Shown here piece by piece: positions 61,849-64,000 of a DNA stretch of 64,000 bases. Below the pieces are notes generated by a model. It saw nothing but the letters and a program-made list of their open reading frames with translations. It was not told where the DNA came from and did no database searches. The stretch is taken from positions 1 to 64,000 of the forward strand of contig DDUL01000065.1 of NCBI GenBank assembly GCA_002344785.1. The letters are read 5' to 3'. The first letter of the stretch is position 1; each line of letters starts with the position of its first letter. The position numbers and the translations under genes were made by a program. The stretch comes from Bdellovibrionaceae bacterium UBA2339. GTDB taxonomy: Bacteria > Bdellovibrionota > Bdellovibrionia > Bdellovibrionales > JAMPXM01.

Positions 61849-63432
61849 TCAATTAGATCGAGTTGGTGTTTCGCCGTCAGCACCTTGAGTCTCGGGCTCA
61901 GGCGGTTCGGGCTCATTGTCATGAGCCGAGACAAAGCCGTACTCGCGCTCTTTTCGATAAAGTGTGCGTCGATTGATGCCAAGAATCTGCGCGGCCTTCT
62001 CCTTCTTGCCGCCCGTCTTGTCCAAGACGAACTTCATGTAGCGACGCTCAAGATCTTCGAGAGTCGGTAAGGTCGCGCCGTGCAGTTCACCTTCCAAAAA
62101 CGATTCGCCATCGTTGCGAGCCGCACTCGGAAGGTCTTTTTCGGTGATGATTGGACCTCGTGCGAGCACCACAGTTCGCTCAATCAGATTTTCAAGCTCA
62201 CGGACGTTACCTTCCCACGGCATACTGACGAGAGCCGCCATGGCTTCCGAAGAAATTTGCCGAGCCTGCGAGGCATTGAGGCGCGCATACTTCTCGAGAA
62301 AGTGCTCGACCAAAAGCGGAATGTCCTCCCGGCGATGCCGAAGAGGTGGAATCACGACGGGGATCACTGCCAACCTATAATAGAGATCCTCGCGGAATGA
62401 TCCGTTCTTGATCGCCTTCTTTAAGTCTTTGTGGCTGGCCGCGATGATGCGGACGTCGATCTCTTTATCGACGTTCTCACCGACGGCGCGAATGCGCTTT
62501 TCTTGAAGCACTCGTAACAGCTTGGCCTGCAAGGCCAAATCCATGTCGCCGATTTCATCCAGGAAGATCGTTCCCCCATCGGCCTCTTCGAAAAGTCCTC
62601 GCTTGCGAGCGATGGCTCCTGTGAAAGCACCTTTGGCATGACCAAAGAGTTCACTCTCAAGAAGTGTGTCAGGGATCGCGGTGCAATTGATCGCGACAAA
62701 CTTTTTGCCGCGCCGATTACCCTGATCGTGAATCGCTCGCGCCACTCGCTCTTTGCCTGTTCCGCTCTCACCCGAAATCAAGACGGATGCCGATGCATCG
62801 GCCACGCGTTGAATGAGGTCAAAGACCTCGCGCATACCAGGGCTTTTACCAATGATGTTCGCGAAACTGGTTTGCGCACGCGCAGCGATTCGCAGGCGCT
62901 GGTTCTCGCGGCGAAGCTGGCGGTAGGAGGTCGCGCGCTCGACGGTGACATTGAACTCGCTCAATTTGAACGGCTTAGTTTGGTAGTCGTAAGCGCCCTT
63001 GCGGATGGCCTCGATGGCCGTTTCGATGGAACCAAAGGCGGTGATCAAGATGACGGGAACCTCTGTCGCCATGGCCTTCAGGCGAGTCACAAACTCAATG
63101 CCGGTCATATCGGGCATGTTGAGATCGGAAATGATGAGATCCAGCTTCCAACATGGGTCTTGGACTTCTTCACCTTGATAGTCGCCGCGCTGAATTCTCG
63201 CGAGGGCCTCGACGGCCGTCGGCGCTTCGTTGACCTCAAAACCGCGTGACCACAAAAAGTCGGCCACGAGACTCCGCATCTCCTTATCATCATCGATGAC
63301 CAGAGCCTTTTTTCTTTCCGTCGCAGCCTTAAGGCCTGGAAGCTGAAACTCCGCATCGGATTCTCCGCCTGACTTGGAATTTGCAGCGCCTGGTGTGGTG
63401 TTGAAAGTCGTCGACGTCATGTTCTTCATCAT
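61849..63432 (-). CDS. NtrC-type sigma-54-dependent response regulator
   Basis: 527 residues: about 40 low-complexity residues, a receiver domain (Asp103 in ISDLNMPD), AAA+ domain with Walker A GESGTGKE, an intact GAFTGA loop, Walker B IFLDEIGD and a Fis-type helix-turn-helix, then an acidic tail. The receiver has a short insertion before the Asp (about 83-96). It should activate sigma-54 promoters. Three Met codons near the start (63432, 63429, 63420) leave the exact start open. Convergent with the PAS kinase. Confidence 0.87.
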   Translation of the reverse strand: MMKNMTSTTFNTTPGAANSKSGGESDAEFQLPGLKAATERKKALVIDDDKEMRSLVADFLWSRGFEVNEAPTAVEALARIQRGDYQGEEVQDPCWKLDLIISDLNMPDMTGIEFVTRLKAMATEVPVILITAFGSIETAIEAIRKGAYDYQTKPFKLSEFNVTVERATSYRQLRRENQRLRIAARAQTSFANIIGKSPGMREVFDLIQRVADASASVLISGESGTGKERVARAIHDQGNRRGKKFVAINCTAIPDTLLESELFGHAKGAFTGAIARKRGLFEEADGGTIFLDEIGDMDLALQAKLLRVLQEKRIRAVGENVDKEIDVRIIAASHKDLKKAIKNGSFREDLYYRLAVIPVVIPPLRHRREDIPLLVEHFLEKYARLNASQARQISSEAMAALVSMPWEGNVRELENLIERTVVLARGPIITEKDLPSAARNDGESFLEGELHGATLPTLEDLERRYMKFVLDKTGGKKEKAAQILGINRRTLYRKEREYGFVSAHDNEPEPPEPETQGADGETPTRSN

Positions 63433-63863
63433 CCTTTTGCTGAGCCTTTGGCCTCAATGACTGATCTGAAACATATTTGGATTGCGAGGCACATGCCAAG
63501 TGAGTCTTTTAATGATTCAAACTGAGAAGAAATGAATTTGATCTGAGCTGGGCCTTTCGACGTGTTCCATGGGGCCTGAGACACTTCGCCCTCCTCTTGC
63601 CCTCCCCGGCGAGACAAATCGACTCAGCAACTTGGTCAGTTGGCTCTCATTTGATTTCAGCTTCAGTCCCGCAAGGCACAGGCGTTGCTCTGCCACAGGT
63701 TCTGCCACTTCTTCTGGCGATTGCTCGGCGATCTCCAACATTCCGTCGATGAATCGAAGGCTTCGTCATCGGGAGCGCGCTTCGTTGGTCCAGTCATTCG
63801 AGGACCAAAAATCGAACGCGGAGATCGAACGCAGAAGACTGGGTCACGAAGGGGATCACAACA
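63433..63863. other. Divergent spacer at right end
   Basis: 431 bases between the NtrC-type gene (minus) and a partial gene (plus). Overlapping ORFs occur on both strands, but none has a credible start or recognisable product. Promoters for both genes should lie here. Confidence 0.4.
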
Positions 63864-64000
63864 ATGGCGCAAGCCGCGGCGATTGAAGAAGGTATTTTAG
63901 CAAGCTCCTTAGTGAGCTCAGCAAGCTCTTCGCCCGCTCACCAGGCCCAGTGCCGACATTGCGGCACAAGCTTCGCCATGACTTCCGCCTTAGACCCGTC
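63864..64000 (+). CDS. Partial CDS with N-terminal CxxC motif
   Basis: Forty-five codons run off the edge from ATG at 63864; AAGGGG lies nine bases ahead. The peptide begins MAQAAAIEEGILASSLV and contains CRHCGTSF, a possible metal-binding site. N-terminal Cys-x-x-Cys segments of this kind occur in metal-transporting P-type ATPases of the FixI/CcoI type and in many other proteins, so no function is assigned. Confidence 0.5.
   Translation, partial: MAQAAAIEEGILASSLVSSASSSPAHQAQCRHCGTSFAMTSALDP

Overview
The window is bacterial chromosome from a contig edge. It starts with 13 bases that match the end of the Illumina sequencing adapter, and the adjoining rplO gene is cut there. Gene content suggests a flagellated, diderm, delta-proteobacterium-like organism, most likely Bdellovibrionota/Oligoflexia. 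That placement is inference: it rests on the flagellin type, the NtrYX pair, several sigma-54 activators, a C-terminally aromatic outer-membrane beta-barrel, a Lys/Ala-rich histone-H1-like protein and the ribosomal gene order. No rRNA, CRISPR array, prophage or insertion sequence was seen.

Positions 1-12422 (minus strand) hold the spc, S10 and str ribosomal operons, from rplO (truncated) back to rpsL. The order is canonical, but rplX (L24) and rpsN (S14) are absent from their usual slots. A good sigma-70 promoter lies about 790 nt upstream of rpsJ, and a strong terminator separates rpsG from fusA. Positions 12780-15610 (plus strand) hold two overlapping genes for exported redoxin-family proteins; the first also has a cytochrome c motif and a copper-monooxygenase-like C-terminal region. 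Positions 15657-31386 (minus strand) hold the RNA polymerase/L11 cluster: tRNA-Thr, Tyr, Gly, Thr, tuf, tRNA-Trp, secE, nusG, rplK, rplA, rplJ, rplL, rpoB, rpoC. A transcription attenuator follows rplL.

Positions 31439-44149 (minus strand) hold ntrY-ntrX-proS-pyrF-rRNA methyltransferase as one tightly packed unit, then riboflavin genes ribE-ribBA-ribH, then clpB with a possible heat-shock promoter and an inverted repeat in its leader. Positions 44456-53779 are mostly plus strand: a small Cys-rich protein, an alpha/beta hydrolase, flagellin with a tiny leader ORF, a lipoprotein, the histone-like protein, a sigma-54 activator (minus), a Xer-type recombinase, a GmhB-like phosphatase and a FecR-domain protein. 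Positions 53998-63432 hold a TPR/beta-barrel outer-membrane protein, recO and a flippase-like membrane protein (both minus), a UDP-glucose dehydrogenase/UDP-xylose synthase fusion, a PAS histidine kinase and a convergent NtrC-type regulator. A partial CDS runs off the right edge.

The most unusual items are the Ugd-Uxs fusion, the missing L24 and S14 genes, the redoxin/cytochrome/copper-domain pair inserted between the rif and str clusters, the leader ORF whose last codons form the flagellin ribosome binding site, the FecR plus TPR-barrel neighbours, and the charge-bipolar histone-like protein.
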